The notes: generated by a model from the letters alone, not told the origin. Shown: positions 41,261 to 49,625, numbered from the stretch's first letter. The stretch is 64,000 bases of DNA from JBFWVD01 sp050246915 (GCA_050246915.1 JBFWVD010000025.1:4979-68978); one strand, 5' to 3'. A program made the numbers and translations.

Positions 41261-42142
41261 TCAACCGCTCGACAGCAGCGTGGGCAGCAGAGCGGCTGCG
41301 ACTTCGGCCGGGCGTTCTTCATGGCAGAACAGTCCGGCTCCGGGTAGGACCGTGAGCACCGCATCTGAGAATGTCGAAACCATCTCCCGGGCCCGGTCGA
41401 CAGGGAAGAACTTGTCGTCCTCGCCCCACACGAGATGTACGGGCACCGTGATTCGTCGATGCAACTGTTCCAATTGGTCGACATGACGGTTCTCGAAGGT
41501 GCGCAGCACCTTCACCGCTGCGCGACGACGGGCCGGGTCTGTGGCGAGCGGTTGGAGGAAGAACTCGTCGAACTCACCGTCGAGGCGGGACCTGTCGACG
41601 AAAGCGTCACCGAGTACGAATCCGTTGCGGCGCAGCCGCGGCCGGCCGGCCAACCATCCCAATGATGAAGCGAAGCCTGGGAGGCCGCGGCTGGCCAGGA
41701 ACAGCTTGAAGCGCCAGTTCATGCCCTGGGGCTGCTCGGTGTCGATGAGCCCCATCGAGACGAGACGGGTATCGCCGGCCAGCGCATGTCGGGCGATCAT
41801 CCCACCGCTGTCGTGGCCGATCGCGGCGAACCGCTCGAGGCCGAGCAACTCCACCACGCGGCGCACGGCACTGATGTGCTGGTCGATGGAGAGTTGGCTG
41901 TTCGGCGTGAAGCGGCTCGATCCCGCCCCGAGTAGATCGATGATGTGACAGGTCACGTGCTCGCTCAGATGGGGCAGCAAAGAACGGAACGTCGCACCGC
42001 TCACCGGCCAGCCGTGCACGAACAACACGTCGGGGCCAGAACCGACGCAGCGGTATGCGACCTCGCCAGCTCCGACGTCGAGAAAGCGGTGGGGCTCGGC
42101 ACGGAACAGGTCGGCTGCGTCCTGCGCGGTGAGTGAAGCCAT
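41261..42142 (-). CDS. Alpha/beta hydrolase, dehalogenase/epoxide-hydrolase-like
   Basis: A 293-residue alpha/beta hydrolase. The oxyanion motif is FVHGWPVSG and the nucleophile elbow is IGHDSGG, so the nucleophile is Asp as in haloalkane dehalogenases and epoxide hydrolases. The acid is probably Asp in WGEDDKFF. The catalytic His normally sits in AGHFxxEE; here the stretch is GAGLFCHEERP, with Leu at that place and a His two residues later. Activity is therefore uncertain. The ATG at 42142 has GGGAGG about 8 bases upstream. It is divergent from the XRE regulator. Confidence 0.85.
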   Translation of the reverse strand: MASLTAQDAADLFRAEPHRFLDVGAGEVAYRCVGSGPDVLFVHGWPVSGATFRSLLPHLSEHVTCHIIDLLGAGSSRFTPNSQLSIDQHISAVRRVVELLGLERFAAIGHDSGGMIARHALAGDTRLVSMGLIDTEQPQGMNWRFKLFLASRGLPGFASSLGWLAGRPRLRRNGFVLGDAFVDRSRLDGEFDEFFLQPLATDPARRRAAVKVLRTFENRHVDQLEQLHRRITVPVHLVWGEDDKFFPVDRAREMVSTFSDAVLTVLPGAGLFCHEERPAEVAAALLPTLLSSG

Positions 42143-42157
42143 TGGAGGACCTCCCGG

Positions 42158-42175
42158 GATGGTCGCGTCACCATC
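42158..42175. promoter_or_regulatory. Possible operator dyad
   Basis: GATGGT and ACCATC (6-base arms, 6-base spacer) lie in the shared upstream region of the hydrolase and XRE regulator, 16 bases from the hydrolase start. Confidence 0.3.
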
Positions 42176-42237
42176 TCGCTGAACCCGGTCGTGCGCAACG
42201 AACAGCACAGGTAGGGGCGGACTCGACGAGGGCGACG

Positions 42238-42243
42238 TAGCGT
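42238..42243 (+). promoter_or_regulatory. -10 element (TAGCGT) for XRE regulator gene
   Basis: TAGCGT ends 9 bases before the ATG at 42253. Confidence 0.45.
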
Positions 42244-42252
42244 CGATGAGCG

Positions 42253-43092
42253 ATGTCCCGCCCCGACCCACGATCAGGACTGATCCCGGCGCTCCTGAAG
42301 CAATGGCGGGCGCAGCGCGGTCTCAGTCAACTCGACCTTGCGGTGGCCGCCGAGGTCTCAGCGCGCCACGTGAGCTTCCTCGAGACGGGCCGCTCGCGCC
42401 CCAGCCCGGAGATGGTGCTTCGGCTGGGCGCGACCCTGGGCGTACCGCTCGAGCAGATGAACACCATGCTCGTCGCCGCAGGGCACGAACCCGTCTTCGA
42501 CGAATCCACCGATGTCATGCCAGCGGCGGTGAACGACGCACTCGAGTTCTTGAAGTCCCATCATGAGCCCTATCCGCTCGTCGTGATCGATCGTGCGTAC
42601 CAGGTGCTCGACCTGAACTGCGCTGCGCTGACCGTTCTGGGCGAAGTGCTCGGACTTCGTCCGTTCGACCTGCCGCCGGACCCATCCGATATCGCTGCCC
42701 TCGGGTTGAACCTGGCCCGCATGGCGTTCGATCCGGCAGGCGCCCAGCCATACCTCGTCAACTTCGACGCCGTCGGTCGACAGCTGCTGTGGCGCATCGG
42801 GCGCGAGGCACTGGCCGATCCGCACGACGACCGGCTGCGCAGGCTGCTCGACGAGCTCATGGAGTTCCCGACCGTGTCACCGCAGTGGCGTGCCGTCGAT
42901 CTCTCGGTGACCTCAGAGCCGGCTCTCGTGTTGCACTTGCGGCGCGGCCCACTCGATCTGCGCTTCCTCACCACGGTCACTGCGTTCCAGGCTCCCCAGA
43001 ACATCGCCGTCGAGCGATTGCGCATCGAGCACTGGTTCCCCTACGACGAGGCGACGAAGGAAGCCTGCCGACAACTCGAGCGCGTGCGGTGA
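42253..43092 (+). CDS. XRE-family regulator with MmyB-like ligand-binding domain
   Basis: A 279-residue transcription factor. Residues about 11-70 are an XRE helix-turn-helix (RGLSQLDLAVAAEVSARHVS, ETGRSRPSPEMVLRLG). Residues about 95-265 match the MmyB-like PAS-type domain (PYPLVVIDRAYQVLDLNCAA), thought to bind fatty-acid-like ligands. It is divergently transcribed from the alpha/beta hydrolase, its most likely target. Function is inferred from this arrangement. Confidence 0.93.
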   Translation: MSRPDPRSGLIPALLKQWRAQRGLSQLDLAVAAEVSARHVSFLETGRSRPSPEMVLRLGATLGVPLEQMNTMLVAAGHEPVFDESTDVMPAAVNDALEFLKSHHEPYPLVVIDRAYQVLDLNCAALTVLGEVLGLRPFDLPPDPSDIAALGLNLARMAFDPAGAQPYLVNFDAVGRQLLWRIGREALADPHDDRLRRLLDELMEFPTVSPQWRAVDLSVTSEPALVLHLRRGPLDLRFLTTVTAFQAPQNIAVERLRIEHWFPYDEATKEACRQLERVR

Positions 43093-43117
43093 CATCGCTT
43101 CCATCCGTCTCAGCGCG

Positions 43118-43789
43118 CTAGTTGCCGCTCAGCCCGGCGAGGATCACCTTGGCCAGGTTCTCCGAGCCGATCTCGCGCAGGTGCAACCCGTCGGTGACCA
43201 TCCATTCCTTCTTCACCTGCGATGCCCAGTCGATGAGGTGCAGGTTGGGGTAGTACGGCTGCACCGCGCGCAGCGTGGCGTTGGCCTTGGCGAAACGCGG
43301 CTCGACCATCGTCACCCAATAGACGCGATCGACCCCGGTGAGCAGACCGAGCATCGCGTTGACCTCGTCGGCGAACTTGGCCTGATCATCGTTGTGGCCC
43401 AGCATGATCACCACGGTGTCGGGGAGCTTCTTGAGGTTCGCCTTGACGATGGCTCGGCCCTCGGATGTCTTGCGGTTCTTGAGGGCGTCCATCGTGATGT
43501 CCCAACCGGCCGCCCCGATGACCTCCTCGGCCGCGTTGGTGTGCTTGGCATCGGTGGACTCCATGACCGAGTCACCGACCATGAACACCTTGCCAGGGAC
43601 CGGTGCTGGCTCAGTCGTGGTGGACGCCGAGCTCCCACCTGGATTGGCCCGTGAGGTGCCGATGGGGGTGGTGGTGCTCGCCGAGGGCGGGCTGATGGGC
43701 GTGGAGCTGAGAGCCTCCCGCGCGCAACCGGCAGCGAGGACGACGACGGCCAACGTCGTCAGCGCGCGCAGAGGTCCCGACAGCCGCAT
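43118..43789 (-). CDS. SGNH/GDSL hydrolase-like lipoprotein
   Basis: A 223-residue exported protein with lipobox LAAGC and a Ser/Thr/Pro linker. The SGNH blocks are visible: VFMVGDSVMES (block I, Ser nucleophile), GHND (block III with Asn) and DGLHL (block V, Asp and His). Related proteins deacylate or O-deacetylate lipids and surface glycans. ATG at 43789, no ribosome-binding site but a -10-like hexamer 9 bases upstream. Confidence 0.88.
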   Translation of the reverse strand: MRLSGPLRALTTLAVVVLAAGCAREALSSTPISPPSASTTTPIGTSRANPGGSSASTTTEPAPVPGKVFMVGDSVMESTDAKHTNAAEEVIGAAGWDITMDALKNRKTSEGRAIVKANLKKLPDTVVIMLGHNDDQAKFADEVNAMLGLLTGVDRVYWVTMVEPRFAKANATLRAVQPYYPNLHLIDWASQVKKEWMVTDGLHLREIGSENLAKVILAGLSGN

Positions 43790-43798
43790 GAGTGGTCA

Positions 43799-43804
43799 AG
43801 GGTA
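43799..43804 (-). promoter_or_regulatory. -10 element (TACCCT) for SGNH hydrolase gene
   Basis: On the minus strand TACCCT ends 9 bases before the ATG at 43789. Confidence 0.45.
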
Positions 43805-43828
43805 CGGCGTCAATCTGCCGATGGGCGG

Positions 43829-44629
43829 TCACGCGGTGGCGACGATCTCCCCGTGGGTGATCGTCAGCCAACCGACGGGAGCCTGCGCCCACGTCCGCCA
43901 CGCCTCCGCCATCGCCTCGAGATCAGCTCTGCTGGCCAGCGCGTAGTCGATGGCCTGGGTGGCCACCGAGGACGACACCACCCGTTCGGCCCACAGATCG
44001 CCCCACCACGTCCGATCACCCTGATCGGCGAAGCACCATGCGGACGCGGTGGCGTGGACCTCGGTGAACCCGGCTTCGGCCGCCCACGTGGTGAGGCGGC
44101 GTCCAGCATCGGGGGCGGCTCGATTGGAACGAGCGACGGCCTGGTACATCTCGAGCCATCGATCCAGTCCAGGGTTCTCGGGAAACCATCGGAACCCGCC
44201 GTAGTCGGCGTCTCGGGCTGCGACCACCCCGCCCGGGCGGCACACACGTCGCATCTCCCGTAGTGCCGCGACCGGATCGGACAGGTGCTGGAGCACCTGA
44301 TGGGCATGAACCACGTCGAACGTGGCGTCGGCGAAGTCGAGCGCGTACACATCACCGACGGCGATCTCGAGGTTGCTGAGGCTGCTCGCCGCGGCCGCGG
44401 CCCGAGCCTCGCCCAACACATCTTCGGCCCGATCGACAGCGACGAAACGACCGGGGTGAACCAACGAGGCCATGTCAGCCGACAGCGTCCCGGGTCCGCA
44501 TCCCACATCGAGGACCGTGGTGCCGGGGGTGAGCCAAGGCTCGAGGTAGGCAGCCGAGTTGGCGACGGTGCGCCAACGATGCGCCCGCAGCACGCTGTCG
44601 TGGTGACCGTGGCTGTAGACGTCGGGCAC
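43829..44629 (-). CDS. SAM-dependent methyltransferase, class I
   Basis: A 266-residue Rossmann-fold methyltransferase. Motif I is VLDVGCGPGTLSADMA, the acidic ribose-binding residue is in FVAVDRAEDVL, and motif II/III are FDVVHAHQVLQHLSDP and EMRRVCRPGGVVAARD. It resembles the UbiE/Coq5-like group of small-molecule methyltransferases. GTG start with GGAGAG about ten bases upstream. It lies 39 bases upstream of the SGNH gene on the same strand. Acceptor substrate is unknown. Confidence 0.92.
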   Translation of the reverse strand: MPDVYSHGHHDSVLRAHRWRTVANSAAYLEPWLTPGTTVLDVGCGPGTLSADMASLVHPGRFVAVDRAEDVLGEARAAAAASSLSNLEIAVGDVYALDFADATFDVVHAHQVLQHLSDPVAALREMRRVCRPGGVVAARDADYGGFRWFPENPGLDRWLEMYQAVARSNRAAPDAGRRLTTWAAEAGFTEVHATASAWCFADQGDRTWWGDLWAERVVSSSVATQAIDYALASRADLEAMAEAWRTWAQAPVGWLTITHGEIVATA

Positions 44630-44665
44630 GCGATCTCTCCATCTCTCCTGGGCTCATGCACAACC

Positions 44666-44671
44666 TAGGCT
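44666..44671 (+). promoter_or_regulatory. -10 element (TAGGCT) for pabB-pabC gene
   Basis: TAGGCT ends 10 bases before the ATG at 44682. Confidence 0.4.
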
Positions 44672-44681
44672 CGACGCAGCG

Positions 44682-46493
44682 ATGATCAGCCCGACGATTT
44701 CGGTTCGATTCGACGATCTGCGCCCGGGTCGCGAGCGCGGGACCATCTTGCGCGGCCTGGTCGATGTCGTATCCACCGACGACGCGGCGCAGGTGGCAGG
44801 AGCGATCGAGCGCGCCGCGCAGGCCGCGGACGCGGGCAAATGGGCGGCAGGGTTCGTGACCTATGACGCGGCCTGCGGGCTCGACCCGGTGCTCGAGGTG
44901 CCCGGTCCATCCGGGACGGGTGGCGTCGATCGCCTCCTGCCGCTGGTGTGGTTCGGGATCTTCGACGCTGCTGACGACGCCGAACCCATCGGTCTCCCCT
45001 CGCCCGAACGTGTCGAGGTATCGGTCACGTCTCGTCTCTCGATCGACGATCATCACCGCGACGTCGAGTCCATCCGGGCCTCGATCGCGGCGGGCGACGT
45101 GTATCAGGTCAACCTCACCCATCAGCTGTCGGCCACGTGGCCGGCTGACCCGGAGGAGCTCTATCGACGGTTGGCGTGGGGCCAGCGCAGCCAGTTCGGT
45201 TGTTTCATCGATCTGGGCGCGGTGGCCGTGGCCAGCGCGTCGCCGGAGCTGTTCTTCGAGCGGCGAGGCCCGATCATCACCACTCGACCGATGAAGGGCA
45301 CGCGACGGCGCGGACGGTTCCCTGGCGAGGATGCTCGGCTGGCCGCCGAGTTGCGGGCATCTGACAAGGACCGGGCCGAGAACGTGATGATCGTCGATCT
45401 GCTGCGCAATGACATCGGTCGGCTGGCCGACGTCGGGTCGGTCCACGTCGAGGGGCTGTTCTGCGTCGAGCGCTACCCGACGGTGTGGCAGATGACGTCC
45501 ACCGTGCACGGGCGTCTCCCGGCGAGCTGCTCGTCGGTCGATGTGTTCCGCTCGTTGTTCCCCTGTGGGTCGGTGACCGGTGCTCCCAAGATTGCGGCGA
45601 TGTCGGAGATCACACGCCTCGAGCCCGAGGCTCGAGGCGTGTACTGCGGAGCGATCGGATCGTTCGCACCACCACACGCCGACGTGCAGGCCCGCTTCTC
45701 GGTGGCCATCCGGACCGCGGTGATCGAGCGTGACGGAGGACGGACGCACTACGGCAGCGGCGGCGGCATCACGTGGAGCAGCGATCCCGCCGACGAGTAC
45801 AGCGAGCTGATGGCCAAGGCTCGGGTGCTGACCGGCGTACCGTTCGCGGCGTTCGAGCTTCTCGAGACCATGCGCGCCGAGCCGTGCCTCGACGACCGTG
45901 GCAAGACGTCAATTGAAATTGCCCTGTTGGATCGCCATCTCGATCGAATGGCCGCGTCGGCCGCGCATCTGTCGTTCCGGTTCGACCGCGACCGGGCCAT
46001 CGAACTGATCGCCGATCACCTCGCCGCGCTCGATGGGTCGGCCCGCATGCGCCTGCGTTGCACGGTCCTCGGGGATCTCCACATCGACGTCGGGCCGCTG
46101 CCGATCGCCGACCATGGACCGGTGCTGTTGACCATCGATCTCGATCCCATCGATGAGCGGAGCCCGTGGCTGTTCCACAAGACCACCAACCGATCGCTCT
46201 ACGAGCGGCGCAGGTCTCGCTGTGGCACCGCCGATGACGTGGTGTTGGTGAACCGATCGGGGTGCGTCACCGAGACCACGATCTGCTCGATCGCCGCGCT
46301 CATCGACGGTCGGTGGCTGACGCCACCAGTAGGGGATGGGTGTCTGCCCGGGGTCGCCCGCGCCCAGGCCCTGGCATCGGGCGAGCTGATCGAAGGGTCG
46401 ATCACCATCGAGCAGCTACGCGCTGCGGATTCGGTCGTGGTCATGAATGCGTTGCGGGGAACCCGAACCGCATGCATCACAGCCGACCGATAG
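44682..46493 (+). CDS. pabB: Aminodeoxychorismate synthase component I fused to aminodeoxychorismate lyase
   Basis: A 603-residue fusion for p-aminobenzoate synthesis on the folate route. Residues about 1-395 are PabB (VYQVNLTHQLSATW, ASPELFFERRG, MKGTRRRG, VDLLRNDIGRLADVGSV, GSVTGAPKIAAM, GSGGGITWSSDP), which aminates chorismate using ammonia from PabA. Residues about 400-603 are a class IV PLP lyase (PabC), with the PLP Lys in HKTTNRSLYERR. Fusion places both steps in one chain; the glutaminase PabA is not nearby. A CAATTNNAATTG copy lies at the domain junction. Confidence 0.94.
   Translation: MISPTISVRFDDLRPGRERGTILRGLVDVVSTDDAAQVAGAIERAAQAADAGKWAAGFVTYDAACGLDPVLEVPGPSGTGGVDRLLPLVWFGIFDAADDAEPIGLPSPERVEVSVTSRLSIDDHHRDVESIRASIAAGDVYQVNLTHQLSATWPADPEELYRRLAWGQRSQFGCFIDLGAVAVASASPELFFERRGPIITTRPMKGTRRRGRFPGEDARLAAELRASDKDRAENVMIVDLLRNDIGRLADVGSVHVEGLFCVERYPTVWQMTSTVHGRLPASCSSVDVFRSLFPCGSVTGAPKIAAMSEITRLEPEARGVYCGAIGSFAPPHADVQARFSVAIRTAVIERDGGRTHYGSGGGITWSSDPADEYSELMAKARVLTGVPFAAFELLETMRAEPCLDDRGKTSIEIALLDRHLDRMAASAAHLSFRFDRDRAIELIADHLAALDGSARMRLRCTVLGDLHIDVGPLPIADHGPVLLTIDLDPIDERSPWLFHKTTNRSLYERRRSRCGTADDVVLVNRSGCVTETTICSIAALIDGRWLTPPVGDGCLPGVARAQALASGELIEGSITIEQLRAADSVVVMNALRGTRTACITADR
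45612..45642 (+). repeat. 14-bp inverted repeat inside pabB
   Basis: Perfect 14-base arms (ACACGCCTCGAGCC and complement) with a 3-base loop CGA. It is fully coding (ITRLEPEARGVYC) and should fold into a strong mRNA hairpin. Confidence 0.85.
45910..45921. repeat. CAATTNNAATTG palindrome, copy 5
   Basis: CAATTGAAATTG in the pabB-pabC gene, read as Ser-Ile-Glu-Ile-Ala with ATT codons. Confidence 0.9.
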
Positions 46494-46496
46494 GGT
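46491..46496 (+). promoter_or_regulatory. -10 element (TAGGGT) for ECF sigma gene
   Basis: TAGGGT ends 7 bases before the GTG at 46504 and contains the stop codon of pabB-pabC. Confidence 0.45.
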
Positions 46497-46503
46497 CCCC
46501 GAC

Positions 46504-47103
46504 GTGGCCGATCAGGGGACGTTCGTGGACGAAGCGATGGCGTATGCGCCGGCGCTGTATGCCGCGGCCCGACGCATGACCCGCAACTCCTCCGACGCCG
46601 AGGATCTGGTGCAGGAGACCTACCTGCGGGCCTACCGGGGGTTCGGCTCGTTCACCGAAGGCACGAACCTCAAGGCCTGGCTGTTCCGCATCCTCACCAA
46701 CTCCTACATCAACACCTATCGGGCCAAGCAGCGCCGACCGCTCGAGTCCGACCTCGGCGAGATCGAAGACCTGTACCTCTACAACAAGCTCTCGTCGGCC
46801 GATGCCTCGACCTTCTCCCGCAGCGCGGAGGACGAGTTGATGGACATGTTCACCGAGACCGAGGTCAAACAGGCCCTCGAGGCCCTTCCCGACAACTTCC
46901 GGATGCCCGTGTTGTTGGCCGATGTGGAGGGCTTCAGCTACAAGGAGATCGCCGAGATCCTCGACATTCCGATAGGAACAGTCATGAGCCGTCTCCATCG
47001 GGGAAGAAAAGCGATGCAGAAGCAGTTGTGGGACTTCGCCACTCAGCGTGGACTCGTCTCTGACGATCTGGACCAAGCCGGCAATGCGTCGGCCACTGCT
47101 TAG
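46504..47103 (+). CDS. ECF sigma factor, SigH/SigR type
   Basis: A 199-residue ECF sigma factor. Region 2 is LYAAARRMTRNSSDAEDLVQ through LKAWLFRILTNSYINTYR, and region 4 is EALPDNFRMPVLLADVEGFS through IPIGTVMSRLHRGRKAMQKQ. Sequence and partner place it with SigR/SigH, the thiol-oxidative-stress sigma factors of actinobacteria. The GTG at 46504 has a -10-like hexamer 7 bases upstream. The anti-sigma gene follows after 76 bases. Confidence 0.92.
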   Translation: MADQGTFVDEAMAYAPALYAAARRMTRNSSDAEDLVQETYLRAYRGFGSFTEGTNLKAWLFRILTNSYINTYRAKQRRPLESDLGEIEDLYLYNKLSSADASTFSRSAEDELMDMFTETEVKQALEALPDNFRMPVLLADVEGFSYKEIAEILDIPIGTVMSRLHRGRKAMQKQLWDFATQRGLVSDDLDQAGNASATA

Positions 47104-47179
47104 GACCTTGGGATCTTCGACATGACCAGGCATCGGGAGCCACCGCAGCGCCCATCTGAGGGCACGGAGCACGGGTGTC

Positions 47180-47452
47180 ATGCCTGACTGCAACGAGACC
47201 CTCCACGAGATGTACACGTTCCTCGACGGTGAGCTCCCACCTCGGCTCAAGCACGACGTCGAATCCCATCTCGAGGGCTGCACCGACTGCCTCGGGGCAT
47301 TCGCTTTCCACGTCGAACTCAAGCAGGTCATCGTGGCCAAGGCCGCTGTTGAAGAGATGCCGGCAGGCCTCATGGATCGCATTCGAGCCTGTTTCGGCGA
47401 CGATGCCCTCGACGGTGTGTCCGAGGCCGATCTGCCTGGTGACACGGACTAA
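47180..47452 (+). CDS. RsrA-type zinc-binding anti-sigma factor
   Basis: A 90-residue ZAS-domain protein. His30-x3-Cys34-x2-Cys37 (HLEGCTDC) plus Cys4 give the set of zinc ligands seen in RsrA. On disulfide stress RsrA releases zinc and frees its sigma factor. The C-terminal 30 residues are acidic. Position directly after the ECF sigma gene makes the pairing almost certain. Confidence 0.9.
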   Translation: MPDCNETLHEMYTFLDGELPPRLKHDVESHLEGCTDCLGAFAFHVELKQVIVAKAAVEEMPAGLMDRIRACFGDDALDGVSEADLPGDTD

Positions 47453-47489
47453 TCCCTCGGTTCGGCTGGGTCGAGCGACGCGGCGTCGC

Positions 47490-47495
47490 TAACGT
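47490..47495 (+). promoter_or_regulatory. -10 element (TAACGT) for the 47503 small gene
   Basis: TAACGT ends 7 bases before the ATG at 47503 and heads the small membrane protein/zinc peptidase/tilS unit. Confidence 0.5.
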
Positions 47496-47502
47496 GGCGC
47501 TC

Positions 47503-47643
47503 ATGTTGCTCGCCTGGGTCTGGCACTACTGGATTGGCGTGGGCCTCGTCGCCGGCGCCGGATTGACCGTCATCGCTCTCATCGTGGGCTACCTCGTCAA
47601 GGTGCAGGCCCCGCAGTACCCCAAGCGCAGCCAGCAGCAGTGA
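47503..47643 (+). CDS. 46-residue single-pass membrane protein
   Basis: A 46-residue product. WVWHYWIGVGLVAGAGL leads into a hydrophobic segment (TVIALIVGYLVKVQ) of about 25-30 residues in all, with a basic, Gln-rich end (YPKRSQQQ). The stop overlaps the zinc peptidase GTG as GTGA, and a -10-like hexamer lies just before the ATG, both of which support a real gene. It could anchor or recruit the peptidase. No family was recognised. Confidence 0.7.
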   Translation: MLLAWVWHYWIGVGLVAGAGLTVIALIVGYLVKVQAPQYPKRSQQQ

Positions 47644-48704
47644 GCTTCGAGCCCGTTGACTGGGCTCTAGCTGCCCGGGTTGCGGGTCGTGTCTCGAGGC
47701 GCCACGGCGAACTGCATCGCGACGAGCGTTCGTCGCTCGACGCCCAGTTCGCCGACCTCACGGCGCGTGCCGAAGAACTGGTCGAAGCCGAGACCGGCTT
47801 GCGATCGCTGGTCGGTCCCGCTCGCGCTCAGGTGGTCGATCGTGTCGAATGGTCGAGGGCGAACGTCGAGTCGTTCCGGCGACTCCTCGCTCCCATCACC
47901 GCCAAGCTGGGCGCGCAGGTCCCGTCGGGTCGGGGAGCGATGCGTGCCACCCGATCGATGGCCGGGGCCGAGGTCGGCGTTCTCCTGGGGTGGATGAGCA
48001 GTCGGGTGCTCGGCCAGTACGACCTGCTGGTCGTCGACGAGCAGGACCCGGCCAGCGCCGATGTCGTCTACTACGTGGGCAACAACGTGCTCGCCCTCGA
48101 GGCACGTTTCGGGTTCGACCCCGATCAATTCCGCATGTGGCTCGCGCTGCACGAGGTCACCCATCGGGCCCAGTTCACCGGGGTGCCGTGGATGCGGGAG
48201 CACTTCTTGTCGTTGGTCGCGGAAGCCATCGGCGGATTCGATCCCGATCCACAGCGGTTCCTCGCCGCGCTCCGTTCGGTCAGCCGCTGGCAGCGTTCGC
48301 AGGCCCTCGCCGACGGCGGGTTGTTGGGTCTGCTGGCCGGTGACGAGCAGCGGGCGAAGTTGGACCGGATCTCCGGGCTCATGTCCCTGCTGGAGGGGCA
48401 CGGCGACGTGACCATGAATCGTGCTGGTGCTGCCGTCATCCCCGAAGCTGCCCGCTTCGCCCGTGTGCTCGGCGAGCGGCGCAAGGCGCAACCGGCCAGC
48501 ACGCGCTTCGTCCAGCGACTGCTCGGGCTCGAAGCGAAGCTCGCGCAATACGAGCAGGGCGAGCAGTTCCTGGCGGCGATCGAGTCTCATCTCGGTCGAC
48601 GGGCCATCGACGAGTGCTGGCGTGGTCCCGAGCATCTGCCGACGTTGGGCGAGATCCGCGATCCACAGCGATGGCTCGACCGGGTCGCGTTGCTCGCGGC
48701 TTGA
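47640..48704 (+). CDS. DUF2342/zincin-like metalloprotease
   Basis: A 354-residue protein of the DUF2342 zincin family, often listed as a coenzyme F420 biosynthesis-associated protein. The zinc site is HEVTHRAQF near residue 176, an HExxH variant with Thr, and a downstream Glu/His probably completes it (EAIGGFD, MSLLEGHGDVTMNRAG). Whether it cleaves peptides is unproven. GTG start within GTGA. tilS starts 10 bases after the stop, so the peptidase and tilS are probably co-transcribed. Confidence 0.9.
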   Translation: MSFEPVDWALAARVAGRVSRRHGELHRDERSSLDAQFADLTARAEELVEAETGLRSLVGPARAQVVDRVEWSRANVESFRRLLAPITAKLGAQVPSGRGAMRATRSMAGAEVGVLLGWMSSRVLGQYDLLVVDEQDPASADVVYYVGNNVLALEARFGFDPDQFRMWLALHEVTHRAQFTGVPWMREHFLSLVAEAIGGFDPDPQRFLAALRSVSRWQRSQALADGGLLGLLAGDEQRAKLDRISGLMSLLEGHGDVTMNRAGAAVIPEAARFARVLGERRKAQPASTRFVQRLLGLEAKLAQYEQGEQFLAAIESHLGRRAIDECWRGPEHLPTLGEIRDPQRWLDRVALLAA

Positions 48705-48713
48705 ATCGCTGAC

Positions 48714-49622
48714 ATGTCTGGGTCGGTGCCCCGTGCGCTCGATGGATCGTCGATCGGTCCGCTGGCCGAGCCGCTGCTCGCACGGTGCACGTTCCCTCCC
48801 GCCGGCACCTCCGTCACCTGTGCGGTCTCGGGCGGAGCGGACTCGAGCGCCTTGGCGATCTTGGCCGTGGGTGCCGGATGCGTCGTGACGCTCGTGCACG
48901 TCGACCATCAATTGCGACCGGGATCGGAGGCCGAAGCCGACGTGGTGCGGGCCCTGGCCGATCGGTTGGGGGCAGCCTTCGTCTCGCTCTCCGTCTCGCT
49001 CGACGACGGACCCAACCTCGAGGCCCGTGCTCGCGATCTGCGCCGAGCGGCGCTGCCGGCGGACGCGCTGTTCGGGCACACCGCTGACGATCAGGCCGAG
49101 ACCATCGTGCTGGCGCTCATTCGGGGTGCGGGTCTCGACGGGCTGCGCGGCATCGTCCCTGAGCACCATCCGATACTGCAGCTGCGCCGAGCTGAGACCG
49201 TGGCCTTGTGCGCTGCGCTGGAGGTCGACGTCGTGCACGATCCCTCCAACAGCGACCGACGGTTCCGCCGCAACCGGGTGCGCCACGAGGTACTCCCACT
49301 CCTGGGCGACATCGCCGAGCGCGACGTGGTCGCGGTGATGGCGCGTCAATCTCAATTGCTGTTCGATGACGCGGCTCTGCTCGAGGAGCTCTCGGCATCG
49401 ATCGATCCGACCGATGCAAAGGCATTGTCGACCGCCCCGATCGCGCTGGCCCGTCGTGCGGTGCGTCGCTGGCTGAGTGGGGAGCATCCACCCTCGGCCA
49501 GCGAGGTCGAGCGGGTCCTGGCGGTCGCGGCCGGAACGGCCACGGCGTGTGAGCTTGCTGGCGGGGTGCGGGTGGAGCGCCATCGCCAGCGACTCCGGGT
49601 CGTTCCGCCGTCTGCGGTCTAA
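48714..49622 (+). CDS. tilS: tRNA(Ile)-lysidine synthase
   Basis: A 302-residue N-type ATP pyrophosphatase that converts C34 of tRNA-Ile(CAU) to lysidine so that it reads AUA. The P-loop is VSGGADSSAL, the HVDHQLRPGS motif and GHTADDQAETIVLALIRGAG follow. The C-terminal domain is short. A one-mismatch palindrome (CAATCTCAATTG) is at 49347-49358. The stop codon TAA is itself part of the -10-like hexamer of hpt. Confidence 0.93.
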   Translation: MSGSVPRALDGSSIGPLAEPLLARCTFPPAGTSVTCAVSGGADSSALAILAVGAGCVVTLVHVDHQLRPGSEAEADVVRALADRLGAAFVSLSVSLDDGPNLEARARDLRRAALPADALFGHTADDQAETIVLALIRGAGLDGLRGIVPEHHPILQLRRAETVALCAALEVDVVHDPSNSDRRFRRNRVRHEVLPLLGDIAERDVVAVMARQSQLLFDDAALLEELSASIDPTDAKALSTAPIALARRAVRRWLSGEHPPSASEVERVLAVAAGTATACELAGGVRVERHRQRLRVVPPSAV

Positions 49623-49625
49623 GGT
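49620..49625 (+). promoter_or_regulatory. -10 element (TAAGGT) for hpt
   Basis: TAAGGT includes the tilS stop codon and ends 8 bases before the GTG of hpt at 49634. Confidence 0.4.

Noticed and set aside
44211..44219. Possible attachment-site repeat of the tRNA-Thr 3' end
   Set aside because: Only nine bases (TCTCGGGCT) match 33044-33052, which is not meaningful in GC-rich DNA, and no integrase gene is present.
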